DNA from: Candidatus Faecousia excrementigallinarum
Lineage (GTDB): Bacteria > Bacillota > Clostridia > Oscillospirales > Oscillospiraceae
Reading direction: 5' to 3'
NCBI GenBank assembly: GCA_018713285.1
Contig: DVFK01000057.1
Coordinates: forward strand, 1 to 34,680
Length of the DNA stretch: 34,680 nt
Shown: piece after piece, positions 8,320 through 16,493 of the stretch
Position numbering within the stretch: position 1 is the stretch's first letter
Layout: each line of letters begins with the position of its first letter
Program-made: the position numbers and the translations under genes
Notes under the pieces: model-generated
Database searches by the model: none
What the model saw: the letters and a program-made list of their open reading frames with translations, nothing else
What the model was told of the DNA's origin: nothing

Positions 8320-11300
8320 ATGGAAAACACAACCCTGTTTTTGAATATGTTTCCGGACTTTGCGCCGCCTGAGAATCTGGCCCCGGCCCTTTCTCAGGCG
8401 GCCATTGTGGCGGGAGAAATCGACCCGGTGAAGCGGGGGGTTTCTCTGGTGCTTCATACGGAAGATTACATCCCCCAGTGGGATCTGGATGGGGTGGCCC
8501 AGGTGGTGGCAGGGCTGTACGGACTGGAGAGCCTGCACCTCCAGGCGGTGCATCCTGCCTCCCAGCTGACGAAAATCCATCCCCGGGAGCTTATGGAGCT
8601 GTTTGTCCGGGAGGACTCCCTGAGCCGGGCGGCTTTAGCCGGGGCCGGATGGCGTTGGGAGGGGAACACCCTTCACATCCAGCTCCGGGCCAACGGAAAG
8701 AAGGCTTTGGAAGCCTGCGTCCCCGGGGTGTGCCGGAGCCTTGCGGAGCGGTTTGCCGCCCAGGCCCAGGTGGAAATCCACTCCGGTGAGAATCTGGAAG
8801 GGGCGCAGCTCTTTGCCGCCATGGAGCAAATGCGCCAGGACATGATGGAGTCAATCCCCCAGCCCGGGTCCGGAAAGGCCCCGGAGAAGGCCCAGCCCCA
8901 GTCCCAGCAGGCTCAGCAGTCCCAGACCATCTACGGCAAGCCCTTCCAGGGCAAACCCATCCCCATGTCGGAGGTGGATTTGAACCAGGGCTTTGTGATT
9001 GTGGAGGGCAAGGTGTTCCATGTGGAGCACAAGGAGCTGAAGAAGAACAACGCCTGGGTGATTAACTTTGACATGACCGACTACACCGGCTCCGTCCGGG
9101 TGAACCGCTACATGGACAACAACGAGGCCAAGCCCATTCTGGAGGCCATCCGGGAGGGTTCGGTGATTCAGGTAAAGGGCAAGCCCACGGAAAACCGGTA
9201 CGACAACGAAATGGTGCTCAAGCCCTTCGGCATTATGCCCGGCTCCATGCCCAAGCGGCAGGATACGGCCACCGAAGGCAAGCGGGTGGAGCTGCACCTG
9301 CATACCACCATGAGCAATATGGACGCCCTGACCAACACGGCGGAGGCGGTGAAGCAGGCGGCCGCCTGGGGACACCGGGCCATCGCCATCACCGACCACG
9401 GCTGTGTCCAGTCCTTCCCCGACGCCATGAAGGCCGCCTCCAAGGCCAAGGTGGCAGGCACCGATGAGAACATCAAGATTCTCTATGGCTGTGAAGGGTA
9501 TTATGTCAACGACGTGGACGACCGGGTGGTGGTTCACGGCTCCGCTGATATGGAATTTGACGGAGAGTACGTGGCCTTCGACCTGGAAACCACCGGCCTG
9601 TCCTCCCAGAAGGACGAGATTATCGAAATCGGCGCTGTGCGGATGCAGGGCGGCAAGGAGCTGGACCGGTTCCAGACCTTTGTGAACCCGGGCAGACGCT
9701 TAGAGCAGAAAATCGTGGAGCTGACCGGCATCACCGATGCCATGCTGGCAGACGCCCCCAGTATTGAAAAAGTGCTGCCGGAATTTCTGGAATTTGTGGG
9801 AGACCGGGTGCTGGTTGCCCACAATGCAGACTTTGACACCGGCTTCATCCGGGAGGCCTGCCGGAAACAGGGACTGCCTTATGGCTTTACCTCCGTGGAT
9901 ACCCTGATTCTCTCCCAGAATCTGCTGCCCCACTTGAATAAGTTTAAGCTGGATGTGGTGTCCAACGCCCTGAGCCTGCCGGACTTTAACCACCACCGGG
10001 CAGGAGACGATGCGGTCACCTGCGGCCTCATCTTCCATAAGCTCACGGACAAGCTCCGGGAGCTGGAGCTTTCCCGGCTGCAGGAGATTAACCCCGCCAT
10101 GATGGGGCTGCGCTCCCAGAGCCGGATTGACAACCGCCACGCCCGGCACATCATCCTCTTTGCCAAGAATCAGGTGGGTCTGCGGAACCTGTACCACCTG
10201 ATTTCCGATGCCAACCTCAAATACTTCAAGCGGGTGCCCCGGATTCCCAAGTCCGAGCTGCTGCGGTACCGGGAGGGGCTGATTATCGGCTCTGCCTGTG
10301 AAGCCGGCGAGCTGTTCCAGGCGATTCTGGACAACAAATGCGAGGACGAGGTGAAGCGGTTGGCAGAATTTTATGATTTCCTGGAGGTCCAGCCCCTGGC
10401 AAACAACGCCTTTATGCTGGCCAAGGGCATTGTCCAGACGGAAGAGGAGCTGCGGGAATTCAACCGGAAGATTGTCCGCCTGGGCGAGGCTCTGGGAAAG
10501 CCGGTGGTAGCCACCGGCGACGTCCACTTCCTGAACCCTGAGGACGAGATTTTCCGCCATATCCTCCTGGCCACCAAGGGCTTTGAGGACTGCGACCGGA
10601 GTAACCCTCTGTACTTCCGCACCACCGACGATATGCTCCGGGAGTTTTCCTACTTAGGGGAGGAAAAGGCAAAGGAGATTGTCATTACCAACCCCAATCT
10701 CATTGCGGATATGTGCGAGACCCTTCGTCCTGTCCCGCATAACCTGTTCGCTCCCAAGATTGAAAACTCCGTGGAGGATCTGAAAAGCCTGGTGTACGGA
10801 AAGCTGCACCGGCTTTACGGAGAGAATCCCCCGGAGCTCATCACCAAGCGGGTGGAGACGGAGCTCCACGACATTATCAGCTGTCACTACGATGTGATTT
10901 ATATGTCCGCCCAGAAGCTGGTGCAAAACTCCCTGGAGCACGGGTACCTGGTAGGTTCCCGTGGTTCCGTAGGCTCCTCCATTGTTGCCTATATGTCCGG
11001 CATTACGGAGGTTAACTCCTTCCCGCCCCATTACCGCTGTCCCAACCCGGATTGCAAGTACACCACCTTCCAGGTGCCCAAGGGCTGTGCCTGCGGCGCA
11101 GACCTTCCCGATGCGGTGTGTCCCAAGTGCGGAGCCACCTTTGAAAAGGACGGCTTCAACATCCCCTTCGAGACCTTCCTGGGCTTCGGCGGCGATAAGG
11201 TGCCGGATATCGACCTGAACTTCTCCGGTGAATACCAGTCCCGGGCCCACGCCTATTGTGTGGAAATGTTCGGAAAATCCCATGTTTTCCGGGCAGGCAC

Positions 11301-12630
11301 CGTGGGTACGGTGGCGGAAAAGACCGCCTTCGGCTATGTGAAAAAGTACCTTTCCGAGCGGGGCAAGCACGTGGGCAAGGCGGAGGAAATGCGTCTGGCC
11401 ACCGGCTGTGTGGGCGTCCGCCGTACCACCGGCCAGCACCCCGGCGGTCTGGTGGTTATCCCCCAGGAGAATGAAATCTGGGACTTCTGCCCGGTGCAGC
11501 ACCCGGCGGACGACCCCAATTCCGACCAGATTACCACCCATTTTGAATACCACTCCATGGAGGAAAACCTCTTGAAGCTGGATATGCTGGGTCACGATGA
11601 CCCCACCATGATCCGGATGATGGAGGACGTGACCGGGGTGGATGCCAAGACCATCCCCTTGGACGACAAGGACACCATGTCTATCTTCACATCCTCCAAG
11701 GTGCTGGGCTACGAGGATGACCCCACCCTGGGCCCCACGGGCGCTGTTGCCATCCCGGAGTTCAACACCCACTTCACCCGTGGGATGCTTCTGGACACTA
11801 TGCCCACCCGGTTTGATACCCTGGTGCGGCTGTCCGGCTTCTCCCACGGTACGGACGTGTGGCTGGGCAACGCCAAGGACCTGATTCTCTCCAAAACCGC
11901 CACGGTAGACAGCACCATCGGCTGTCGTGACGATATTATGACCTACCTGATTTCCTGCGGTATGCCGGAAAAGCGCTCCTTTAAAATCATGGAGGCGGTG
12001 CGAAAGGGCAGAGGCCTGCCGGAAGGTGCAGAGGAGGAAATGCGGGAGGCCGGGGTGCCGGAGTGGTACATCGGCTCCTGTAAGAAAATCAAGTATCTGT
12101 TCCCCAAGGCCCATGCGGTGGCCTACGTTATGATGGCCTTCCGGATTGCCTGGTTCAAGGTGCACCACCCTCTGGCCTTCTATGCGGCCTACTTCTACCG
12201 CAGAAGCCAGAAGGGCGGCTTTGATGCGGTGCTGATGACTGGCGGCATCGAGGCGGTAAAGGCCAATATCCAGGCCATCAACGACAACGAGGAGGCAACG
12301 GACAAGGACGAGGATCTGCTCACCACATTGGAAGTGGTGTACGAGTATTACCTCCGGGGCTTTGACTTTTTGCCCATTGACCTGTACGAAAGCCACGCCA
12401 TCAAGTTCCTCATCAAGGACGGCAAGATTCTGCCTCCCTTTGTGGCCATCTCCGGCCTGGGCGAAAGCGCCGCCTGGGATTTGATGCGGGGCAGAGAAGG
12501 TAAGCACTTCCTCTCCATCGAGGAAGTGGCGGCAGCCTGTCCCAAGGTATCCAAAACCCATATGCAGATGCTGGGGCAAGCCGGTGCCTTCGGCGACCTT
12601 CCCGATACCAGCCAGGTAAGCCTGTTCTAA
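8320..12630 (+). CDS. polC: DNA polymerase III alpha subunit, PolC type
   Basis: Main replicative polymerase of low-GC Gram-positive bacteria, carrying its own proofreading nuclease. Its 1436 residues match B. subtilis PolC (1437). In order: a variable N-terminal domain (about 1-210), an OB-fold (about 215-310), the first part of the PHP domain (VELHLHTTMSNMD, His326 and His328; AITDHGCVQSFP), and an inserted DEDDh exonuclease starting at DLETTG with Asp421 and Glu423, with VAHNADFDTGF and HHRAGDDAVT. The rest of PHP follows, then palm, thumb and fingers with the zinc module CPNPDC (from 907) to CPKC, and PDIDLNFSGE carrying palm aspartates 963 and 965. ATG 8320 overlaps the ispG operon spacing, with GAGG at 8311-8314. 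Last large gene of this operon. proS, often between ispG and polC elsewhere, is absent. Confidence 0.98.
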   Translation: MENTTLFLNMFPDFAPPENLAPALSQAAIVAGEIDPVKRGVSLVLHTEDYIPQWDLDGVAQVVAGLYGLESLHLQAVHPASQLTKIHPRELMELFVREDSLSRAALAGAGWRWEGNTLHIQLRANGKKALEACVPGVCRSLAERFAAQAQVEIHSGENLEGAQLFAAMEQMRQDMMESIPQPGSGKAPEKAQPQSQQAQQSQTIYGKPFQGKPIPMSEVDLNQGFVIVEGKVFHVEHKELKKNNAWVINFDMTDYTGSVRVNRYMDNNEAKPILEAIREGSVIQVKGKPTENRYDNEMVLKPFGIMPGSMPKRQDTATEGKRVELHLHTTMSNMDALTNTAEAVKQAAAWGHRAIAITDHGCVQSFPDAMKAASKAKVAGTDENIKILYGCEGYYVNDVDDRVVVHGSADMEFDGEYVAFDLETTGLSSQKDEIIEIGAVRMQGGKELDRFQTFVNPGRRLEQKIVELTGITDAMLADAPSIEKVLPEFLEFVGDRVLVAHNADFDTGFIREACRKQGLPYGFTSVDTLILSQNLLPHLNKFKLDVVSNALSLPDFNHHRAGDDAVTCGLIFHKLTDKLRELELSRLQEINPAMMGLRSQSRIDNRHARHIILFAKNQVGLRNLYHLISDANLKYFKRVPRIPKSELLRYREGLIIGSACEAGELFQAILDNKCEDEVKRLAEFYDFLEVQPLANNAFMLAKGIVQTEEELREFNRKIVRLGEALGKPVVATGDVHFLNPEDEIFRHILLATKGFEDCDRSNPLYFRTTDDMLREFSYLGEEKAKEIVITNPNLIADMCETLRPVPHNLFAPKIENSVEDLKSLVYGKLHRLYGENPPELITKRVETELHDIISCHYDVIYMSAQKLVQNSLEHGYLVGSRGSVGSSIVAYMSGITEVNSFPPHYRCPNPDCKYTTFQVPKGCACGADLPDAVCPKCGATFEKDGFNIPFETFLGFGGDKVPDIDLNFSGEYQSRAHAYCVEMFGKSHVFRAGTVGTVAEKTAFGYVKKYLSERGKHVGKAEEMRLATGCVGVRRTTGQHPGGLVVIPQENEIWDFCPVQHPADDPNSDQITTHFEYHSMEENLLKLDMLGHDDPTMIRMMEDVTGVDAKTIPLDDKDTMSIFTSSKVLGYEDDPTLGPTGAVAIPEFNTHFTRGMLLDTMPTRFDTLVRLSGFSHGTDVWLGNAKDLILSKTATVDSTIGCRDDIMTYLISCGMPEKRSFKIMEAVRKGRGLPEGAEEEMREAGVPEWYIGSCKKIKYLFPKAHAVAYVMMAFRIAWFKVHHPLAFYAAYFYRRSQKGGFDAVLMTGGIEAVKANIQAINDNEEATDKDEDLLTTLEVVYEYYLRGFDFLPIDLYESHAIKFLIKDGKILPPFVAISGLGESAAWDLMRGREGKHFLSIEEVAAACPKVSKTHMQMLGQAGAFGDLPDTSQVSLF

Positions 12631-12647
12631 GGAAAAGGAGCATACCC

Positions 12648-13010
12648 ATGGAGCAAAATCATACTGAGATTTTCCATCAGCTCATGGAGGAAGCCAGGAA
12701 GCAGATTCCCCTCCATCCCGAGGCGGAGCAGGTGTCTGTACTGCGAACGGAAAAGAACCAGGTATGCTGCCTGGCCTTGCCGGATGCGGTCAATGCCCAG
12801 AAGGAGCTGGAAGGCTTCTTTGGGATGCTCCGGGAAAAGGATGACTGCCGTGTAAGCCATGTGGTGGCTATGTGGAACTCTGGCACTGTGGAAATTCCGT
12901 CCTTTGCCTTCCGGAAAGGACTGCTCTTACTCGACGCCGGAAACAGGGAAACCCTGATTCTTTTGCCGAGCCTGCTTTACAAGACTTTGCAGTGGTCCAT
13001 GCCGGGATAA
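12648..13010 (+). CDS. Conserved-looking hypothetical protein, 120 residues
   Basis: I do not recognise this protein. It starts 17 bases after the polC stop with an ideal AAGGAG site 7 bases upstream, so it is very probably translated and cotranscribed with polC. It is soluble, with no signal peptide or membrane helix, and begins with a charged helix (HQLMEEARKQI). The middle part has mixed strands and helices (QVCCLALPDAVNAQKELEGF; VSHVVAMWNSGTVEIPSF), and the end (RETLILLPSLLYKTLQ) is hydrophobic. A Cys-Cys pair near residue 40 is not part of a metal motif I can see. Its position at the end of a replication and lipid operon suggests, but does not show, a housekeeping role. Confidence 0.75.
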   Translation: MEQNHTEIFHQLMEEARKQIPLHPEAEQVSVLRTEKNQVCCLALPDAVNAQKELEGFFGMLREKDDCRVSHVVAMWNSGTVEIPSFAFRKGLLLLDAGNRETLILLPSLLYKTLQWSMPG

Positions 13011-13023
13011 CAGAAAAATGTAG

Positions 13024-13052
13024 CCCCCATTTGCACTTAGAGCAAATGGGGG
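13024..13052 (-). terminator. Shared hairpin terminator between the polC operon and spmB
   Basis: A perfect 11-base inverted repeat (CCCCCATTTGC 13024-13034, GCAAATGGGGG 13042-13052) lies between two converging genes. Read on the minus strand it is followed by CTACATTTTTC, a delayed T run that suits spmB. On the plus strand the tail TCGCTTAT is poor, so termination of the polC operon there would be weaker. Confidence 0.7.
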
Positions 13053-13056
13053 TCGC

Positions 13057-13563
13057 TTATAGCCAATTTGCCGTAAGAGAAGCCATGAAAAAGCCCACAA
13101 AATCTGCCAGGAGAGCCGCCAATAGGGTGTAGCGGGTCTTTTGAATTCCTGCGGCGCCAAAATATACACTGATGGTGTAGAAGGTGGTCTCCGTGGAGCC
13201 CAGCATGATGGCGGCGGTTCTGCCCACCAAAGAGTCGGGGCCGTACTCCGCCATCAGCTCAGCTCCCACCCCCAGGGCGGCGCTGCCGCTGATGGGCCGC
13301 ACCAGTACCAAAAGGGCGGTTTCCGGAGGAATCCCAAAGAAGGAAAATACCGGGGAAAGCCAATTCCCCAGAACCTCCATAGCCCCGGAGGCCCGGAGCA
13401 TGGAAACGGCGGTGAGAAGCATCACCAGGGCCGGCACCAGGGTAAGGAGCAGCTGTAACCCCTCCGCCCCGCCGGTCAGGAGCAGATTGTAGGCGTTTTC
13501 CTTTTTCCGAAGGGCAAAGGCGGTAGCCAACAGAAGAATGAGGGGCACAATATAGTCAATCAT
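13057..13563 (-). CDS. spmB: Spore maturation protein B
   Basis: Integral membrane protein of the nucleoside-recognition (Gate) family, needed with SpmA for full dehydration of the spore core in Bacillus and Clostridium. The length is 168 residues, close to B. subtilis SpmB (178). Several hydrophobic helices are seen (IVPLILLLATAFAL, LLLTLVPALVMLLTAVSML, ALLVLVRPISGSAALGVG). The GSTETTFYTISVYFGA block is a strong family mark. The ATG at 13563 overlaps the 3' end of spmA by 8 bases, with the start inside the last spmA codons, so the two are translationally coupled. Its presence argues for a spore-forming lineage. Confidence 0.93.
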   Translation of the reverse strand: MIDYIVPLILLLATAFALRKKENAYNLLLTGGAEGLQLLLTLVPALVMLLTAVSMLRASGAMEVLGNWLSPVFSFFGIPPETALLVLVRPISGSAALGVGAELMAEYGPDSLVGRTAAIMLGSTETTFYTISVYFGAAGIQKTRYTLLAALLADFVGFFMASLTANWL

Positions 13564-14134
13564 CCGGCCACACCTTTCCCAGCAGCCAGGCGGCAGTGAC
13601 CCCGGCTCCGGCAGAGCAGAGGCTGGTCACCCATACCGCCGGAAGAATGTCAAAGGGACTGGCGCTTCCCGCTGCGGCCCGGACAGCTGCCACGGTGGTG
13701 GGAATCAGCTGAATGGAGGCGGTGTTCAGCACAATCAGGCGGCACAGCTGATTGTTGGCGGTAGTTCTGCCTCCGGCAAGCCGCCGGGCGGCCTGAATGC
13801 CCAGGGGAGTGGCAGCGTTTCCCAGCCCCAAAAGATTGGCGCATACATTGCCGCTAAGATACCCGGAAAGCACCGGGTCTTTTTTCGTGTCCGGGAACAG
13901 CCGCCCCAGAAGGGGGGACAGGAGCTTTGCAAGAACTCCGGTGATTCCCGCCTTTTCCATCAGCTTTCCCACTCCGGACCAAAGGCACAGGGCTCCGGCC
14001 ATGGAGATGGACAGGGTAATCCCATCCTGAGCACCTTTGGCTACCGCTGCCGACAGGGCCCCGCCGGTACCCTCCGCCAGAGAAAAACCCAGTGAGATTC
14101 CCACCAGCCCCAAAAAAATCCAGCTCATCACCAT
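13556..14134 (-). CDS. spmA: Spore maturation protein A
   Basis: Partner of SpmB in the membrane, with the same Gate-type fold. It has 192 residues from ATG 14134, which has AGGAGG 7 bases upstream. ATG 14140 and ATG 14128 are alternatives; 14140 lies too close to the ribosome binding site. Family marks include DGITLSISMAGALCLWSGVGK, SGNVCANLLGLGNAATPLGI and LIVLNTASIQLIPTT. In B. subtilis spmA-spmB is expressed in the mother cell as part of the dacB operon under SigE. No dacB precedes spmA here, so the pair is separate. A SigE-like promoter cannot be shown with confidence. Confidence 0.92.
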   Translation of the reverse strand: MVMSWIFLGLVGISLGFSLAEGTGGALSAAVAKGAQDGITLSISMAGALCLWSGVGKLMEKAGITGVLAKLLSPLLGRLFPDTKKDPVLSGYLSGNVCANLLGLGNAATPLGIQAARRLAGGRTTANNQLCRLIVLNTASIQLIPTTVAAVRAAAGSASPFDILPAVWVTSLCSAGAGVTAAWLLGKVWPDD

Positions 14135-14252
14135 GTCCATCCCTCCTCCCCAAAGCCTATGCCGGGGATAGGACAAACATACCGGAACCTATCCGGGGGG
14201 ACATTTGGGAAACTACACAAAGGGACAAAGATTTTTTTGGAAACTTGAAGCA

Positions 14253-14281
14253 TTTACTCCGGGAACCGGGTTTGATAAAAT
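14253..14281 (+). promoter_or_regulatory. Predicted SigA promoter of the lipoprotein gene
   Basis: TTTACT (-35, 14253-14258) and TAAAAT (-10, 14276-14281) are 17 bases apart, giving a leader of about 67 bases to the start at 14355. The rest of the 220-base gap between spmA and this gene (14135-14354) holds only an imperfect inverted repeat at 14162-14198, discussed elsewhere. Confidence 0.6.
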
Positions 14282-14354
14282 AAAAATGAAAGAGTGTACC
14301 CTTTGATCGAAAGAAAGGTGCGTATTTCCGGACAGGGAAAGGAAGGTGTTTCTC

Positions 14355-14978
14355 TTGAAAAAATGGGAAAAGGTGCTGCTGTGTTTTGTCATTTTGGGAG
14401 GACTGCTGCTTCTTCCGGCCTGTGGTGAGAAAACCGCCTCTCAGCCGGAGACAACCCAAGCCCCTCAGGCGACGCAACCTGTAAAGACTCCGGAAGGAAT
14501 TTCCGTGGGGAATGTGATGACCTTTGAGGAAATTGTGACGGAGTACGGGGAAAAAACTGGAAAATCTCCCCAGGAGGCCCGTTCCATTTTCGCCGCCCAG
14601 GGCGGCACCCGGGAGAGTTTGTATCGCCGGCTTTCCGTGACTTTGGATGTAGCCCAGGACTACCGGCCACGACTGGACTTTTACTGCAAGATTACCGGAA
14701 ATGGGGAAAACTGGCAGCTTGATTCCATCGATGTGGTGGAGCTGATGCAGGAATCCAAACAGTTTGGGGGCAACATTGAGGTATGGCTGCGAAGCGGAAA
14801 GCGGATAGAGTATATCATCAACGGGGATTTTTACAACAATGGTGTACCTGACACCAAGTTGGAGCATGACCGCTGGGGTACAGGGGATTATTTCGGAATG
14901 CCCTTTGTGCTGTCCTTCACAGGCCAGCCCAGCCACTTCCGGTATTTTTACGCCGGAGAGACGGTGGATTTTTCCTGA
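14355..14978 (+). CDS. Putative lipoprotein of unknown function
   Basis: 207 residues from TTG 14355, with GGAAGG 8 bases upstream. A GTG at 14346 would overlap that site. The N-terminus is a lipoprotein signal: KKWEK, a hydrophobic core, and the lipobox L20-P21-A22-C23, followed by a Gln/Thr/Pro-rich tether to about residue 48. The mature domain is mixed alpha and beta. It contains a helical segment (MTFEEIVTEYGEKTGK, SPQEARSIFAAQGG) and strands such as LDFYCKITGNGENWQL and RIEYIINGDFYNNG. I do not recognise the domain. It is monocistronic, with its own promoter and terminator, between sporulation genes and an unknown membrane protein. The lipidation site is well supported; the function is open. 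Confidence 0.82.
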   Translation: MKKWEKVLLCFVILGGLLLLPACGEKTASQPETTQAPQATQPVKTPEGISVGNVMTFEEIVTEYGEKTGKSPQEARSIFAAQGGTRESLYRRLSVTLDVAQDYRPRLDFYCKITGNGENWQLDSIDVVELMQESKQFGGNIEVWLRSGKRIEYIINGDFYNNGVPDTKLEHDRWGTGDYFGMPFVLSFTGQPSHFRYFYAGETVDFS

Positions 14979-15000
14979 TTGGGTTTCATATTGTAAATGC

Positions 15001-15035
15001 AAGCGGAGGATTCCTTTCGGAAGCCTCCGCTTTTT
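15001..15035 (+). terminator. Intrinsic terminator after the lipoprotein gene
   Basis: Hairpin AGCGGAGGATTCC (15002-15014), loop TTTC, GGAAGCCTCCGCT (15019-15031), with one A-G mismatch, followed by TTTTCC. It lies 22 bases after the stop codon at 14978. Read on the minus strand it also has a short A/T flank and can serve the converging gene at 15037-15531, directly after its stop codon. Confidence 0.85.
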
Positions 15036-15036
15036 C

Positions 15037-15531
15037 CTATTCTATTTCGTAATATTCCCCGGTGATGGGTTGAAAGAATACCACCGTTTGGGTGCCGGAG
15101 GCATTGTGGGTACAGCGAAGCACATAGCCTTTATTTACCAGCAGATTCAAAGGCTCAGCTGTGTCCATTACCTGATAATCGGGATTGGGTGCGGCAGTTA
15201 CATTTTCTTCCTGCTCCATAATATGCTGGGCGGCTTGGGAGAGGGTGTATTTGGGAAGATTCCCCCAGAAAATGCCAATCGCCAGAAGGTTTGCCAGAAG
15301 AACAGCCAGCATGGGCAAAAGCTGCCGCCGAGGCTTATTCCGGATTAGATACCAGCTGACCCATCCCCCAAGGATTACCACGCAGGAAAAAACACCTACA
15401 CTGACTACCCCGGCATAAAGGTTCAAATTGATCCATAGAATGGTAAGAAAAACTGCAAGGGAACATAGAAAGGGAAATAGACCCCTGACAATCCGGAAAC
15501 CCTCTCCTGACTGGGCGCTGACATGGGACAT
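15037..15531 (-). CDS. Unknown membrane protein with three predicted helices
   Basis: 164 residues from ATG 15531, which has GGGGAGG 9 bases upstream. An in-frame TTG at 15549 overlaps that site and is rejected. Hydrophobic segments lie at about residues 17-37 (PFLCSLAVFLTILWINLNLY), 42-62 and 71-90, with RNKPRR between the second and third. The positive-inside rule puts that loop in the cytoplasm and so the C-terminal 75 residues outside. The C-terminal part (TLSQAAQHIMEQEENV; VFFQPITGEYYEIE) is not a domain I recognise. It converges with the lipoprotein gene and shares its terminator. No clear promoter was found in 15532-15615. No function is offered. Confidence 0.75.
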   Translation of the reverse strand: MSHVSAQSGEGFRIVRGLFPFLCSLAVFLTILWINLNLYAGVVSVGVFSCVVILGGWVSWYLIRNKPRRQLLPMLAVLLANLLAIGIFWGNLPKYTLSQAAQHIMEQEENVTAAPNPDYQVMDTAEPLNLLVNKGYVLRCTHNASGTQTVVFFQPITGEYYEIE

Positions 15532-15615
15532 TGTTTTCTGCCTCCCCAATTTTATTTGGTTTCAGCATAGCACAGGAAGTGGTTTTCTGCTATCATCCCA
15601 GGGTAAAGAGTATGT

Positions 15616-15645
15616 AAAAACGCTGCCAAGGAAACTTGGCAGCGT
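15616..15645 (-). terminator. Intrinsic terminator after rsmI
   Basis: A perfect 11-base stem (ACGCTGCCAAG 15620-15630, CTTGGCAGCGT 15635-15645) with a four-base loop. On the minus strand it is followed by TTTTTAC, and it starts 6 bases after the rsmI stop. It ends the ferredoxin-trmN-rsmI unit. Confidence 0.88.
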
Positions 15646-15651
15646 ATCAGT

Positions 15652-16482
15652 TTATAAATTCAGCGCCGCATCGTAAACCAGATTTTTGGGAAGTCCCAGG
15701 GCTTCCGCTGTCTGCTTTACGGCGTCCTTCCGGCTGAGGCCCTGCTCCATGAGCCGGGCGACCTGGGCAGCCGCTTCTTCGGCCGTAGCCTGGGGCTTTT
15801 CCTCCGGTTCGGCTCCGGCCACCACCAGCACAAACTCCCCCTTGGGGCTTTGCTGGGCATAGAGGGCAAGAGCGCCGGAGAGAGTGGTGCGGATGACCTC
15901 CTCGTGGAGCTTGGTCAGCTCCCGGCACAGGCTGATGGGCCGCTGGGGGCCGAAAACCTTCTCCATGTCCTCCAGGGTGGACAAAAGCTTGTGGGGCGCC
16001 TCATAGAAAATCATGGTGCGGGTTTCCCGTTTCAGGCTTTCCAAGTGCTCCATCCGGCTCTTTTTGGCGGTGGAGGGGAAGCCTTCAAAGCAGAATCTGC
16101 CGGTGGACTGACCGGAAATGCTCAGAGCCGTCACCAGGGCACAGGGGCCGGGGATGGCGCAGACGGTGATGCCTGCCTGGGCGCACTGCTTCACTAACTC
16201 TTCACCCGGGTCGGAGATGGCGGGGCTTCCGGCATCGGACACCAGGGCGCAGGTTTCCCCGGCCAGAATCCGGTCCACAATCCCTTGACCCTTCTGGTTC
16301 TGGTTGTGCTGGTGGTAGCTGATGAGGCTTTTCCGAATCCCCAGATGGTTCAGTAGCTTCAAACTCACCCGGGTGTCCTCGGCGGCGATGAAGTCCGCAG
16401 CCTCCAGAGTCTCCCGGCACCGGGGGGAGATGTCCCCTAAGTTTCCGATGGGGGTGGGTACGAGATATAACATTCCTGCCAT
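15652..16482 (-). CDS. rsmI: 16S rRNA (cytidine-1402 2'-O)-methyltransferase
   Basis: Methylates the ribose of C1402 in the decoding centre of 16S rRNA, using SAM. It has 276 residues of the tetrapyrrole methylase fold. The N-terminus MLYLVPTPIGNLGDIS is the family hallmark. It is followed by AAEDTRVSLKLLNHLG, the SAM loop VSDAGSPAISDPG, IPGPCALVTALSISG, and FYEAPHKLLSTLEDM. I start at ATG 16482, where AGGAGG lies 7 bases upstream and overlaps the trmN stop codon. An in-frame extension to 16554 runs back into trmN and is not needed. trmN-rsmI neighbourhood is also seen in B. subtilis (yabB-yazA-rsmI); the small yazA (GIY-YIG) gene is missing here. Confidence 0.96.
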   Translation of the reverse strand: MAGMLYLVPTPIGNLGDISPRCRETLEAADFIAAEDTRVSLKLLNHLGIRKSLISYHQHNQNQKGQGIVDRILAGETCALVSDAGSPAISDPGEELVKQCAQAGITVCAIPGPCALVTALSISGQSTGRFCFEGFPSTAKKSRMEHLESLKRETRTMIFYEAPHKLLSTLEDMEKVFGPQRPISLCRELTKLHEEVIRTTLSGALALYAQQSPKGEFVLVVAGAEPEEKPQATAEEAAAQVARLMEQGLSRKDAVKQTAEALGLPKNLVYDAALNL

Positions 16483-16493
16483 GGCATGGCCTC

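Noticed and set aside
10654..12579. 641-residue minus-strand frame opposite polC
   Set aside because: Antisense shadow of PolC with no recognisable domain and no translation signal.
14128..14180. SigE-like promoter (GTATGTT, 14 bases, CATAGGCT) upstream of spmA on the minus strand
   Set aside because: Only partial consensus match, and the start site would fall inside the ribosome binding site.
14162..14198. Imperfect inverted repeat (GGATAGG/CCTATCC) upstream of spmA
   Set aside because: Only seven paired bases with a 15-base gap; not distinguishable from chance, so not listed as an operator.
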